A stretch of 64,000 nucleotides of DNA from Aculops lycopersici (taxonomy: Eukaryota > Arthropoda > Arachnida > Trombidiformes > Eriophyidae): assembly GCA_015350385.1 (NCBI GenBank), contig WNKI01000003.1, positions 1,019,138 to 1,083,137 on the forward strand, read 5' to 3'. Numbering within the stretch: position 1 is the first letter of the stretch; the number at the start of each line of letters is the position of its first letter. The notes below the pieces were generated by a model. That model made no database searches and was not told where the DNA came from. It saw nothing but the letters and a program-made list of their open reading frames with translations. Positions 8,981 to 17,518 of this stretch are shown here, in pieces. Position numbers and translations under genes: made by a program.

Positions 8981-11900
8981 ATGAGCTCGTCCGACGATAT
9001 CATCGTTGGCTGGCAAGAGAATAACGGCCAAAATTCGCCCCCGCATTCGGGCCAAATTAATAAACAATCGAATAACAAGCGATCCAAAATCGAGGTCGAT
9101 GGTGACACAATGACTACCACGGCAAGTAGCAAATCGAAGGCAGAACTTACAAGCAAGCAACTGGCAAACTCCGCTGGTGGCAATACCAGCAATCTTGCCA
9201 CAACACCAGTTTCAGAAATGGAGCAAGCTACCACTGAACCGCAACAAAGATCACAAAAAGCAAGCAGCAAATCTCAGGAAAACCCCTCGACAAGGAACAC
9301 CACCAATATATCCTCTTCGTCGCCGACTTCATCCTCATCGCCCTCGCCTACTCCCGCTATGAACCCAACCTCACAATCGCCAACCCCAACTGGGGAGGCA
9401 TCGACGTTAGCCAATGCGAGCGACGACTCATTTAATCTTTCGCTCGTAATCAACGAGTATGATTCCTCCGATCAGTTAAACTCCTCCGCTGATTCCAAGA
9501 TAGCAACAAGCAGTGATAAATTTGCTGCATCAACTGAACCATCAAAGGCAGATAGCAGAGAACCCAACAATACGGATGAACAAATGCAAGTCAACAACCT
9601 AGAGGAAGATGATGACGATGATGCAACTTCTAGTGCCGTCGAGGTTGCCGCTGCTGCGGCAGCTGCCGCGGTCGCAGCCCGATCACCCTCATCCTCATCA
9701 GCAAGCTCATCTTCCCCTTCACCTTCATCCTCACCATCACCAACCACAACTCAAGATGGTGGCGCTAGTAATGAGCTAAGCAACAGCAAGTTAACCAAAT
9801 CATCAACTCTCACGACGACTGCCAATGCAAATGAACTCAGGAACAACAATAATAACTCATCTTCAATATCAATCAACGCTACAAGCTCTTGCTCAGATAA
9901 TCAGATCGACTCTAATACATCATCGCAAGCTCCACCGGCAGCCTTTTCAGACGATTCAACTTCGATGACGGCCACAACAACTACCACCACAAACACTGCA
10001 ACATCTTCAGGCAAACAGCAAGTTCCAATCAGTAACAATAATAACAACAGTGTTAGTAAAGGTATTAGTAGCAGTAGTGATTCTACCACAACAATCGAAG
10101 GTGGTAGCACAACAAGTGCTAACATTAACTTCAAGATTGAAGACAATAACAATCTAAGCCTTGTTGCCACAAGCGCAACAACCCTAAAGAATGAAATAGA
10201 TTCCAATAATAGCTTGATCTTGTCAGCAAGAACTGGCAACAATGCATCAAACTATAACAGTAGCAACGATAATAATAGTATCAATAATACAAACAACGAA
10301 TCGCAGGTGGCAATTGATAGCCGGGATGCTGAAATATCAGCCGAGCTCAGATGGACACCAGGCGTTCCGGATTGCGATCTCATGATGTACCTGAGAGCGG
10401 CTAGAAGTATGGCTGCTTTTGCTGGTATGTGCGATGGAGGCAATTCAACAGATGATTGTAATCCAGCAACTAGAGATGATACAACCATAAATGCGCTGGA
10501 GTTATTACATGAATGCAACTATGACACTGGTAGAGCATTACAAGCGCTAGTCAAAAATCCTATACCTAAAGGTGTGGATAAAAAATGGAGTGACGATGAG
10601 CAGAAACGTTTCATCAAAGGCATCAGAAAGGAGGGTAAGGACTTTTTCAAAATACGCAACGAATTGTTACCGCACAAGGAAGTCTCAGAGCTAGTTGAAT
10701 TCTATTATTTATTCAAGAAGACCTCACTATTCACAGGTTCAAAGACTAATCGTCGAAGGAGACCTGCGCCTAGCAAGCTGAAGCCATGCAAAAATCTCAT
10801 CAATCGCGAAAGTAACCTCGAGGTTGGAGATTGCGCTTCGTCTGATGAGAGTGGAGATGGTAGCAATGATAATGAAGAGACAACAAACAGCAGCAATAAC
10901 ACAGCGGCCGCTAAGAAACATCAGCTCCAAAATCAACAAGATGCCTCTGGAATGCAAGATAACAACACATCGAACTCTCCTACCAGTGGCGACCAATCTA
11001 TTTCAGATCATCAGTCTGCAACAATGATGCCGGACGGTCTAGACGACGATAACAAGCAAGCCAACCAGCAGTACAATAGCGAGTTAGCGCATTCATCAAA
11101 TAGTAGAGCAAAAATTAAGAAATTATTCCAAGACTCTCGTAATCAGAGAGATCCTCAATCTGAAAGTGTGACTGGTCAAGTTAAAGTCGAAAGTTCTTTG
11201 ACTGATTCAGAAGAGATTAAACCAGTGACGGTTAAAGACGAGAATAATGCTACCTATCCCGTTCCAACATCCACCCGTTCGGATGATAAAGGTTTGAAGC
11301 CAAACTTGCCCATAAATACACATGCCTCTTCCAGCTCACCGACAATCAAGCAAGCACACGACCAAAAGCCCCCCATATCGCCGCAGATTGGTGATTCGAA
11401 TTTTAACCAATCGGCGCCCAGGTCGTCACAAGAACAGTTGCCAAACAAGTGCTCATCGTTAGCCCAGCTAGCAGATCGCTTTGGTCAATCATCTCCGAGT
11501 CACGGATCGCCGTCGAACAACAGACCTTCCTTAGGAATTCCACCACCGCCACCCCAGCAGCAGGCTTCATGCGCTCATCTAGCTCAGCTGACGGAGAGTA
11601 TTGGGCAACCTTCACCTAACGCCGCCCCATCGCCCAACCAAAGGCCTCCACCACCAACTAGCCTACCTCAGGGTATGCCGCCAATGTCCATCCCAGGATT
11701 TCCAGGTCTACCAGGAATGGCGAACATGCAATTCAACATGCCATTTTGGAACTATGGGCAACCACCAAGACCAGGTCAGCCTGGCTTTGGATTGCCGCCT
11801 GGTATAATTCCTCCGATACCTGGTTTCCCCGGCTACCCACCTGTTCCTCCGCTTATACCTCCTCAACCGCCAGTCACGTCTCCGGCTAGCACCAAACTGC

Positions 11901-13402
11901 CCACACCTAAGGGGGGATCATCATCACGTCCGGGTGGCAGTGCACCATCGCCGGGCGGTAGCGGCCACTCCAGTCAACAAGGTGCGAACAAGGGTCCAAT
12001 GCTGAGTCCGCATCACCAACAACCTGGGCCTAGTACATTGTCGCCAAGCATCAATCAGTCTGGCTCAAGTCCCAACAAAATTCGCACCAACAACGCAATA
12101 TTCACTAGAGTTATTCAGCGTCCAGACCAAATTACTTGTGCAAGAACCGATTGGACCTTCAAGCCACAATCGAATGATGCCGAGTGGTATAGACGAGCTC
12201 AAGACAGGAAACGAAAGATAGATAAGGGTGAACATAATGAGCCCAAAAAGATGGCTACGACCGAGAGAGAAGCACCACAGCATCATCTACCACCAACTAT
12301 GAATCAGCCACACCACCCGATGCCGCCACAAGGTTTACCTAATCCTAACTTAATGTCACACCCACAAATGGCGCGCGAACGAGACCTGCCTCAACAGCAT
12401 CCGGCGCCACCTCTAGGGCCTCCCAGTCAACCGGATCCATCACACCTTCTAAGTCATCCAATGCCTGGCTCGATGGAGAGGCCCCAGTTACCACGTTTCA
12501 TGGATAATCCGGGTGGGCCATTCAACTTTAGACACTCACCAGGTGATCTCACTCGACCTCATGGTGCATTTTCACCAGCAAGCTTCCCACCGAGAGGAAC
12601 GCCAACTTCATTACCAAGCTCCATTCCTGGATTTCCTCCAGGGCCAAACAGCTTCCCAGCTATCCCCATGCAAGGTGCCTTGGAGCAGTTCCTCATGCAA
12701 TATCATCTCTACAACGCAAGAGAGCAAGAGGAGAGGGAACGTGAGAGAGAACGACAACAGGAACGTGATAGGCATGAGCAAGACATGAGAAGAATCGCAA
12801 ATGCTAGTGCGAACCAAGCACCTAGCATGGAGCAATGTTTTGATATGCACAGACGTTTGCTTGCTAACCAGCATCCAGGTTTCCCCGGAGCACCTGGAGC
12901 CAACCTTCCACCACCAGGTTTGCACAATCCAGGTGGGCCAAATCCAGGATTGGGAATGTTGTTTCCACCAGGCGATCACCCTGGTGCTCAACTCTTCAAC
13001 GAAAGAATGAACCAGGAACGCTTCAACCTATCATCGGAAGCTCTGTTTAGACAAATCCAGATGGGTCAGTGCCCAGACTTGTCTCAAGCTCACGCGGCTC
13101 TCGCTGCCTTGGGACATTTGGGTGGTGGTTCTGGCGGAGGTAGACCTCATGATGGACCAGGCGGACCTGGTGGTCTTGCCGGGTTACCACCGCCACACAG
13201 TCAAGCAGATGGAATGAACCCTGGTGGACCACCGAATCCACTCCTCGGGCCAGGTTTCCCCGGTGCACCAGGAGGCATCAGACCCATAATTCCAGGTCGC
13301 GACTTTTTCCTGCCTCCAGGTATGCATGATCCTAGCGCACTTCACCAACTTCAGGAGACACAAAGGCAAGCAGAACTTGCTAGATATTACAATTTCGGTT
13401 AG
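8981..13402 (+). CDS. Gug: Atrophin/Grunge (RERE-like) transcriptional corepressor
   Basis: Atrophins are nuclear corepressors that recruit HDAC1/2 and histone methyltransferase and work with nuclear receptors. The 1473-residue protein has a Ser/Asn/Thr-rich N-terminal third with an acidic run and a poly-Ala run (about 207-232). Next comes the ELM2 core, starting near residue 454 ([20 protein letters not shown] is nearly identical to RERE), then a SANT domain near 530-580 ([34 protein letters not shown]), each quoted in part. A long Pro-rich region follows, and the atrophin-specific block near 1030-1085 ([13 protein letters not shown], then an RKRK basic run). An Arg/Glu-rich helix (about 1242-1268) and a Gly/Pro-rich C-terminus end the protein. 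No BAH domain and no GATA-type zinc finger, usually found after SANT, can be seen. One exon from an ATG in good context. Confidence 0.93.
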   Translation: MSSSDDIIVGWQENNGQNSPPHSGQINKQSNNKRSKIEVDGDTMTTTASSKSKAELTSKQLANSAGGNTSNLATTPVSEMEQATTEPQQRSQKASSKSQENPSTRNTTNISSSSPTSSSSPSPTPAMNPTSQSPTPTGEASTLANASDDSFNLSLVINEYDSSDQLNSSADSKIATSSDKFAASTEPSKADSREPNNTDEQMQVNNLEEDDDDDATSSAVEVAAAAAAAAVAARSPSSSSASSSSPSPSSSPSPTTTQDGGASNELSNSKLTKSSTLTTTANANELRNNNNNSSSISINATSSCSDNQIDSNTSSQAPPAAFSDDSTSMTATTTTTTNTATSSGKQQVPISNNNNNSVSKGISSSSDSTTTIEGGSTTSANINFKIEDNNNLSLVATSATTLKNEIDSNNSLILSARTGNNASNYNSSNDNNSINNTNNESQVAIDSRDAEISAELRWTPGVPDCDLMMYLRAARSMAAFAGMCDGGNSTDDCNPATRDDTTINALELLHECNYDTGRALQALVKNPIPKGVDKKWSDDEQKRFIKGIRKEGKDFFKIRNELLPHKEVSELVEFYYLFKKTSLFTGSKTNRRRRPAPSKLKPCKNLINRESNLEVGDCASSDESGDGSNDNEETTNSSNNTAAAKKHQLQNQQDASGMQDNNTSNSPTSGDQSISDHQSATMMPDGLDDDNKQANQQYNSELAHSSNSRAKIKKLFQDSRNQRDPQSESVTGQVKVESSLTDSEEIKPVTVKDENNATYPVPTSTRSDDKGLKPNLPINTHASSSSPTIKQAHDQKPPISPQIGDSNFNQSAPRSSQEQLPNKCSSLAQLADRFGQSSPSHGSPSNNRPSLGIPPPPPQQQASCAHLAQLTESIGQPSPNAAPSPNQRPPPPTSLPQGMPPMSIPGFPGLPGMANMQFNMPFWNYGQPPRPGQPGFGLPPGIIPPIPGFPGYPPVPPLIPPQPPVTSPASTKLPTPKGGSSSRPGGSAPSPGGSGHSSQQGANKGPMLSPHHQQPGPSTLSPSINQSGSSPNKIRTNNAIFTRVIQRPDQITCARTDWTFKPQSNDAEWYRRAQDRKRKIDKGEHNEPKKMATTEREAPQHHLPPTMNQPHHPMPPQGLPNPNLMSHPQMARERDLPQQHPAPPLGPPSQPDPSHLLSHPMPGSMERPQLPRFMDNPGGPFNFRHSPGDLTRPHGAFSPASFPPRGTPTSLPSSIPGFPPGPNSFPAIPMQGALEQFLMQYHLYNAREQEERERERERQQERDRHEQDMRRIANASANQAPSMEQCFDMHRRLLANQHPGFPGAPGANLPPPGLHNPGGPNPGLGMLFPPGDHPGAQLFNERMNQERFNLSSEALFRQIQMGQCPDLSQAHAALAALGHLGGGSGGGRPHDGPGGPGGLAGLPPPHSQADGMNPGGPPNPLLGPGFPGAPGGIRPIIPGRDFFLPPGMHDPSALHQLQETQRQAELARYYNFG

Positions 13403-13433
13403 AGTTGGCCCATGAGCTAACTGTCTTCGATCA

Positions 13434-13439
13434 AATAAA
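13434..13439 (+). terminator. poly(A) signal AATAAA of Atrophin
   Basis: Canonical hexamer 32 nt after the Atrophin stop, in the 234-bp convergent spacer. Confidence 0.65.
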
Positions 13440-13537
13440 TCATCAGTCTTCCCACGACATCAATCGTTGATCCAGCTATTTTCTCATACATTCTTATATA
13501 CCCATCACAGATCTAATCAGCAAACCTAGTTTGATTT

Positions 13538-13572
13538 AACTACAACCCGACATTGTCGAGCTGGGTGTAGTT
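13538..13572. repeat. imperfect inverted repeat between two convergent poly(A) signals
   Basis: AACTACAACCC (13538-13548) pairs with GGGTGTAGTT (13563-13572) with one bulged base. It sits between the Atrophin and COX7C-like poly(A) signals. Confidence 0.55.
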
Positions 13573-13577
13573 TTATT
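13572..13577 (-). terminator. poly(A) signal AATAAA of the COX7C-like gene
   Basis: TTTATT on the plus strand, 60 nt past the COX7C-like stop codon on the minus strand. Confidence 0.6.
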
Positions 13578-13636
13578 GACTACATCATGATCAACAATAA
13601 GCTAAGAATTTTAAATGACTATCCTTGATGAACTTT

Positions 13637-13888
13637 TCACTCAGAGACTTCATTCTTCGCAGCCTCGCGAGCTTGTTGTTTTAGCATCAAAACATGAGGA
13701 CCGACTCCAGCCCGATAGTTAGGTAGATTATATAGAATATACGCTGGGGTTGAAACAATGCCCATAAATATGACAACTTTCCAGAATTTGAGTTCCCATT
13801 TTGGTATTCTGTTAAATGGTGGAGTCCATCTGGTTTTAGCATGAGGTGCTGGGTGAAGGCTGCTTACGGATAGGTCCTTTACTCCCAT
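13637..13888 (-). CDS. divergent cytochrome c oxidase subunit 7C-like protein
   Basis: An 83-residue single-pass membrane protein. PPFNRIPKWELKF followed by a hydrophobic helix with STPAYILY can be laid on COX7C without gaps: PF, then KW four residues on, then TP (or LP in fly) at the same spacing as LPF-SVENKW-...-ATPFLV in human and PFNINNKY in fly. COX7C is an inner-membrane subunit of complex IV. Unlike typical COX7C, the membrane helix is followed by about 30 extra residues (NYRAGVGPHVLMLKQQAREA) and the N-terminus lacks an obvious cleavable presequence. The match is short, so another small respiratory-chain subunit remains possible. ATG start; poly(A) signal 60 nt past the stop. Confidence 0.55.
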   Translation of the reverse strand: MGVKDLSVSSLHPAPHAKTRWTPPFNRIPKWELKFWKVVIFMGIVSTPAYILYNLPNYRAGVGPHVLMLKQQAREAAKNEVSE

Positions 13889-14331
13889 TGTGATAATATT
13901 TTGAGTTTTATCCTATCAGATGATAATATGATCTAGTGAACACCGTGAGGATTGATGAAAACAATAATAATGTCGCACGAGTTAGAAAGAGAATAAATCT
14001 TCATAACATTAAAGCTTGGGGTCCCTAGAGAAAATTTGCCCTTGGTTGTTCTCCAACGCGCTTCGCATCGGGCATGCGCAGATTAAATTAAGCGCGCATA
14101 TTCGAATGCAATGACTTGCTTCACACCGAGAGTATTTGGAACAAGTTGTTATGACCTTAAGCAAAAAAAGCCAAGACATTGTTGTGATATAACACTCACC
14201 TACGCATTTATCTGGACATGTTGAATCCTCATCAGGGTACAGTTACAAACAAAATATTAATTCTTCGAAAATCAGAATTCTCAATTCTATATTCAACTTG
14301 GACATTATTAGATAACGAATAATTGCTTGGA
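13889..14331. promoter_or_regulatory. divergent promoter of COX7C-like and PEX13
   Basis: 443 bp between start codons. It holds a GCGC-rich patch with TGCGCA near 14070-14100, and AT-rich sequence next to PEX13. No coding signal. Confidence 0.45.
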
Positions 14332-15153
14332 ATGACTCCATCCACATCTAAGGAGGAGGTCCCTCCCCTACCGCCTCGTCCAAATGAACAACCACAACTT
14401 GTAGCTCGAAGATTTTCCCCATACGGTGCAATGTCGCCCTACGGACACCCATCGCCCTACTTTGGCATGGGCGCATCCCATTTGGGTTCGCCCTTTGGAG
14501 TGGTGCCAGTTCCAGGTGTCGATGCAACATTCCAGTCTATTCAGTCGATTGTCCAAGCAATATCATCCATTTCCATGATGCTGGAATCAACATACATGGC
14601 AGTAAACTCGTCATTTCGAGCCGTGATGGATGTTGCAGATCATTTCATAAATTTGAAGAACAACATATCGAGTGTCTTCTCTGCTGTATCCTTACTTAGA
14701 ACAATCAAGTGGTTCTTCCAAAGAATTTTATACATGTTCAATCTGGTTGGCGAGGAACAAATCTGGTCACAATCATTAACTGATGCAAAGGATAAATTAC
14801 AAGAGGGACAGCAATCAATCCTACAAAACAGACAATCATCTTGGCCTATGTTGATGTTTCTCGGAGTTGCAGTTGGTGCACCTTACGTCATGTATCAATT
14901 CCAGAAGCCACCAACGACATCCGACAAGTGGATGCGCCAAGAGGATTGTCACTACATTGCCGAGGCCTTGTATGATTTTAAAACTGACCGGCAAACAGAG
15001 ATTCCGCTCAAAGTTGGCCAAAAGGTGATCATCGCACCAAAAGAGCAGCAGCCAAAGATATCAGATTGGTTATTGGCGACCACCGATGGCAAAAAGTCGG
15101 GATTGATCCCATTGAACTATGTGAAGATAATAAAGTTTGAGATTGTTGAGTAA
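14332..15153 (+). CDS. PEX13: peroxisomal membrane protein PEX13
   Basis: PEX13 is part of the peroxisomal import pore and docking complex with PEX14. The 273-residue product begins with a Pro-rich segment (PPLPPRP) and a short Gly/Tyr/Pro-rich stretch (SPYGAMSPYGHPSPYFGMG). The conserved PEX13 N domain follows (about 60-160: a helical STYMAVNSSFRAVMDVADHF region and WFFQRILYMFNL). A membrane helix lies at about 170-190 (MLMFLGVAVGAPYVMYQF) and an SH3 domain at about 207-273 (EALYDFKTDRQTEIPLKVGQ ... GLIPLNYVKII). The SH3 keeps ALYDF and the PxNYV motif. I start at the ATG of MTPSTSKEE; the frame extends three codons further only from a TTG. Shorter than human (403), mainly through a reduced YG-rich N-terminus. 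One exon. Confidence 0.93.
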   Translation: MTPSTSKEEVPPLPPRPNEQPQLVARRFSPYGAMSPYGHPSPYFGMGASHLGSPFGVVPVPGVDATFQSIQSIVQAISSISMMLESTYMAVNSSFRAVMDVADHFINLKNNISSVFSAVSLLRTIKWFFQRILYMFNLVGEEQIWSQSLTDAKDKLQEGQQSILQNRQSSWPMLMFLGVAVGAPYVMYQFQKPPTTSDKWMRQEDCHYIAEALYDFKTDRQTEIPLKVGQKVIIAPKEQQPKISDWLLATTDGKKSGLIPLNYVKIIKFEIVE

Positions 15154-15270
15154 GGTTTGCAGTCCTAAAGGGGTGAACACAGCAATATGATTAATAAGAT
15201 TGTACAGATGGTATTAGAGGGGGTAAATCTCGAAGATATGAGATATAAATCGATGTCAGTGTCTTTGTCA

Positions 15271-15750
15271 TTATTCATCCTCCGCAATCCACTTGTGGGT
15301 GCATCTTGGATTTGTGCAAACGTAATATAAACGCATATCGTCCTCGGCTCGTCTCGATTGGCCTTGAAAAAAGACGGCCTCTTTGTTCTGGCATTTGGGA
15401 CAGGGGTGGTCTTTCGTTCTTGGTAATGTGGGATCATGTATTACATCACTCACTATTCTAGCTAATTCGTCTACTTCGTGAGTAATCTTATTCACGTAGA
15501 CACAACTGTTGTCGGCATTCATCTTCCAGTCGCAATTCCTGCAGGCATATAACAACTTTTTCCTTTCTTTATCCTCCTTTGGATATAACATGTTGTTACA
15601 CTCATGACAAAATTTGATTCCAACGAATGTAGGTCCAGTCTCTCCGATGGTATTCAGATCTACTTCATCCTCAGCCATCTCCTCGTGATCTGTTCCACCT
15701 TGACCCATTTCGTCATCTTCCATCTCATCTCTATCTTGTTTGAACTCCAT
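15271..15750 (-). CDS. POLR2I: DNA-directed RNA polymerase II subunit RPB9 (POLR2I)
   Basis: RPB9 sits at the jaw of RNA polymerase II and affects start-site choice, fidelity and TFIIS-stimulated cleavage. Two zinc ribbons are visible. The N-terminal one has [14 protein letters not shown] and later CRNCDW; the C-terminal TFIIS-like one has [20 protein letters not shown] followed by [16 protein letters not shown]. The conserved [16 protein letters not shown] block makes it RPB9 rather than RPA12 or RPC11. The protein is 159 residues against 125 in human; the excess is an acidic N-terminal arm of about 35 residues rich in Asp, Glu and Met. I start at the ATG of [11 protein letters not shown]. 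The frame extends 18 codons further only from a TTG. Its stop is 117 bp from the convergent PEX13 stop. Confidence 0.95.
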   Translation of the reverse strand: MEFKQDRDEMEDDEMGQGGTDHEEMAEDEVDLNTIGETGPTFVGIKFCHECNNMLYPKEDKERKKLLYACRNCDWKMNADNSCVYVNKITHEVDELARIVSDVIHDPTLPRTKDHPCPKCQNKEAVFFQGQSRRAEDDMRLYYVCTNPRCTHKWIAEDE

Positions 15751-16231
15751 TTTATAGATCCTTTTCCGATAGTGTGGTTGCAATAATTGATGAAGTATTT
15801 CCAAATCACAAGTTTGATTTATGAAAGATCCTCATGCGAAGATATAACTTGATAAATTTAACACCTCAGTTTTCCTCGTGGAGACTTGGAGAAGGTAAAC
15901 AAACACGATTAGACGCGAGCCTTTTCACACGCGCCACTTGCACCATGTGCTTTTGCGCGATAATTTTTGCAAACTGTCATGTGAGTACACGGCGTCTTGC
16001 AAATCTCCAGCATAGTCGAAAGATCTCAGCCTATTCAAAGTCGATTGATGTGCAATCGACACTCTTGTCAATTCATCTATCTTCCAACTATCTTGAGTTT
16101 TGGCGGGTGCCCACTGTCTCGATGCTCGATTTGTACTTTCATTCAAGTAGCCAAAAATTATTGATAGTTCCTTTTATCTTGGCCAGTCCCATTTTTCCTA
16201 GATTTACCGACGAGAAGACAGCATCTTCGAG
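15751..16231. promoter_or_regulatory. divergent promoter of RPB9 and the SDR gene
   Basis: 481 bp between start codons. Some GCGC and ACACGCG clusters lie near 15915-15960. Open frames here start at non-ATG codons or show no domain. Confidence 0.45.
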
Positions 16232-17512
16232 ATGAGTTCTTTTATTGGAATAACAAGTGTCAAGTCTGCCCTTCGGGGTTTATCGAATGCGACAGCTCAT
16301 ATAGTTTCAGTGTGGCTATCATGCTGCATCTTACTGTGGTTTCTCTTCCTCCTATTCAAATATCTGCAGACTAAGTTGGGAAGACAAATAAAACCCTCCT
16401 CTGACTTGGGTATACTAATAACAGGAGCAACTTCCGGGATCGGACTTGCTGTGACAAAGCATTGCTTCAAGCTGGGGTTTTCGGTGTTTGCTTGCTACTA
16501 CAGTGACAAAGAAGCTGGTTATAGTGAGCTAAAAGAACTTGCAATAGCAGATTATGAAAGAATCAAGTTTAAGCGCACCAAAGTTCAAGAAAAGCCCGAA
16601 TTGTTCTTGATTCCAATGAATGTGAGATCCCCAGAATCCATCAAAGAAGCAGCCAAACAAGTTGACAGTTTGCAAAACATTCATGGCATAAAATTGCACT
16701 GTCTAATCAACAATGCTGGTATTGCCGCCGATGGTCCATTGTGCCTAACTAGCAGCAAGAGTTTGGAGGCGACGGTTGGCACCAACCTGTTGGGTGCCAT
16801 GCTAGTATCGAGAGAGTTTCTGTTGAAGATTCTCCAAAGTAAGGGTAGGATAATAAATGTTTCCTCTGGTTTATATAGATTACCGACCAAGTGGTCGTCA
16901 GTTTATATTGCAACTAAAAGTGGGATTGCCTCATTCTCGAGATCCATCGATCGAGAGTTGAGAGAAGTCGGCGGCAGGTGTATATGTTTATGTCCAGCTA
17001 ATTTGATTGGAGCCACGAATATCATTCTGACAACTTTGAAGAATTTTCAACAATCAGAACCACTATTAACTGATGAGGAGCGAAAGTTTAATCGTGGAAC
17101 AATAGATGGATATAGAAGTTGGATGAACAAATTCTATGTCGATAGATTAGGCTATGACCTGGAGGGTATGGGTAGGTATGCGGAAGCTCACAATGTGGAA
17201 AATTCAGATTTCAACAACGAACGCAAGGACAAGCTTATAACTAGTCAATCTGAGAGCAAGAAAAGTTGGTTTAGCTGTCTGATGGATCACATAACGAGGA
17301 CCATTGTTGGAGGTGGGTTTAATATGGGAGGTTTGGTCAATTCTCGCATTGAATACTCGTTTGAACAGGCGATTCGTTTGGAAAACCCACCTGCCTATTT
17401 GTATCCGGGTAGTTGGTTTTACAGTAACTTCACGGGACACATATTGGAGTTTTTGCCACCAATGATACTGGAATTTTTGGTGGAACCTGGCCGTAGGGTA
17501 TTCTTCACTTGA
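16232..17512 (+). CDS. membrane-anchored short-chain dehydrogenase/reductase (SDR9C/BDH-like)
   Basis: An NAD(P)-dependent oxidoreductase of 426 residues. A hydrophobic segment at about 26-46 (VWLSCCILLWFLFLLFKYL) should anchor it in a membrane. The Rossmann fold has the cofactor loop TGATSGIG near residue 64, NNAG near 160, INVSSG (catalytic Ser), and the catalytic pair Y-I-A-T-K near 224-228. The layout (N-terminal anchor, then a C-terminal extension of about 150 residues with FMP/W-rich ends) resembles the SDR9C, HSD17B2 and 3-hydroxybutyrate dehydrogenase group, but substrate cannot be told from sequence. The C-terminal half has hydrophobic stretches (FTGHILEFLPPMILEFLVEP) that may associate with membrane. 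One exon with an ATG start. Its stop is only 6 bp from the stop of the convergent ABC transporter, so their 3' UTRs must overlap each other's coding sequence. Confidence 0.88.
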   Translation: MSSFIGITSVKSALRGLSNATAHIVSVWLSCCILLWFLFLLFKYLQTKLGRQIKPSSDLGILITGATSGIGLAVTKHCFKLGFSVFACYYSDKEAGYSELKELAIADYERIKFKRTKVQEKPELFLIPMNVRSPESIKEAAKQVDSLQNIHGIKLHCLINNAGIAADGPLCLTSSKSLEATVGTNLLGAMLVSREFLLKILQSKGRIINVSSGLYRLPTKWSSVYIATKSGIASFSRSIDRELREVGGRCICLCPANLIGATNIILTTLKNFQQSEPLLTDEERKFNRGTIDGYRSWMNKFYVDRLGYDLEGMGRYAEAHNVENSDFNNERKDKLITSQSESKKSWFSCLMDHITRTIVGGGFNMGGLVNSRIEYSFEQAIRLENPPAYLYPGSWFYSNFTGHILEFLPPMILEFLVEPGRRVFFT

Positions 17513-17518
17513 TCTTTA

